DNA of 5,613 bases, from positions 1-5,613 of the forward strand of contig JAJYJL010000643.1 in assembly GCA_021789565.1 (NCBI GenBank). Direction: 5' to 3'. The notes under the pieces were generated by a model. That model worked only from the letters and a program-made list of their open reading frames with translations, was not told the DNA's origin and did not search any database. The position numbers and the translations under genes were made by a program. Source of the stretch: Acidobacteriota bacterium. GTDB lineage: Bacteria > Acidobacteriota > Terriglobia > UBA7540. Below, in pieces: positions 5,482 to 5,613 of the stretch; the first letter of the stretch is position 1, and each line of letters starts with the position of its first letter.

Positions 5482-5613
5482 TTAATTGATCCAGCGGTCA
5501 GGATCATCCTTTCTTTCGTGGTCCCGCATGAAGACTCCAAACTTTCGCCGCAGCCGAGCGCGCCGCCAATCTTCGTATCGTAATTGCATACGTCCCGAAA
5601 GCCCACCCCAGCG
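5482..5613 (-). CDS. Possible 3' end of a gene running off the right edge
   Basis: A minus-strand frame is open from the window edge to TAA at 5482-5484, giving 43 residues. It is rich in Arg, Asp and Trp and includes RYEDWRRARLRRKFG and ends DDPDRWIN. This is a charged, probably helical tail that I do not recognise. An open frame of this length can arise by chance in GC-rich DNA, and its third-position GC is not clearly raised, so it is only a candidate. If real, it would precede the DUF4440 gene on the same strand by about 70 bp. Confidence 0.3.
   Translation of the reverse strand, partial: RWGGLSGRMQLRYEDWRRARLRRKFGVFMRDHERKDDPDRWIN

Noticed and set aside
4817..5485. A 222-codon plus-strand open frame
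   Set aside because: It runs antisense through the cobalamin aptamer, its promoter and the DUF4440 gene. All three have strong independent evidence, and the translation resembles no known protein.
1..5613. CRISPR array, tRNA, rRNA, insertion sequence or defence genes
   Set aside because: I saw no regularly spaced repeats, tRNA-like cloverleaf, transposase motifs or terminal inverted repeats, and all substantial genes have ordinary assignments.

Overview
The window looks like an ordinary chromosomal stretch of a Gram-negative bacterium. An acidobacterial origin is the best guess. The reasons are a TonB-dependent receptor that begins with a carboxypeptidase-regulatory-like (CarboxypepD_reg) domain, moderately high GC, short operons and no mobile elements. 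This assignment is an inference and other GC-rich Gram-negatives are not excluded.

Layout. Bases 1-228 are non-coding upstream sequence ending in a -10-like hexamer placed for a nearly or fully leaderless transcript. A complete pyruvate kinase gene (229-1683, +) follows. Bases 1684-1815 separate it from a convergent unit and hold inverted repeats but no strong U-tract terminator. On the minus strand, from about 4985 down to 1816, lies a complete vitamin B12-controlled transcription unit. In transcription order it has a sigma70-type promoter (4956-4985), a cobalamin riboswitch aptamer (4743-4924), an intrinsic terminator (4648-4689), a BtuB-like TonB-dependent receptor (4578-2347), and, 15 bp later, a small integral membrane protein resembling the DUF6580 family (2331-1816). 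Further right on the minus strand is a small NTF2-like/DUF4440 protein (5410-5027). A reading frame that stays open to the right edge (5482-5613, -) may be the tail of another gene.

How it works together. The riboswitch implies that the receptor imports cobalamins across the outer membrane and is switched off when B12 is plentiful. The membrane protein shares the transcript, so it is a natural candidate for a B12-related inner-membrane step, although its function is not established. The switching mechanism can be read from the sequence: the 3' strand of aptamer stem P1 (GGAACU) is complementary both to the P1 5' strand and to the same AGUUCC hexamer inside the terminator's 5' arm. Pyruvate kinase and the DUF4440 protein show no visible functional link to B12.

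Nothing here looks like a defence system, CRISPR array, insertion sequence or RNA gene other than the riboswitch leader. The most interesting item is the pairing of the riboswitch with the poorly characterised membrane protein.
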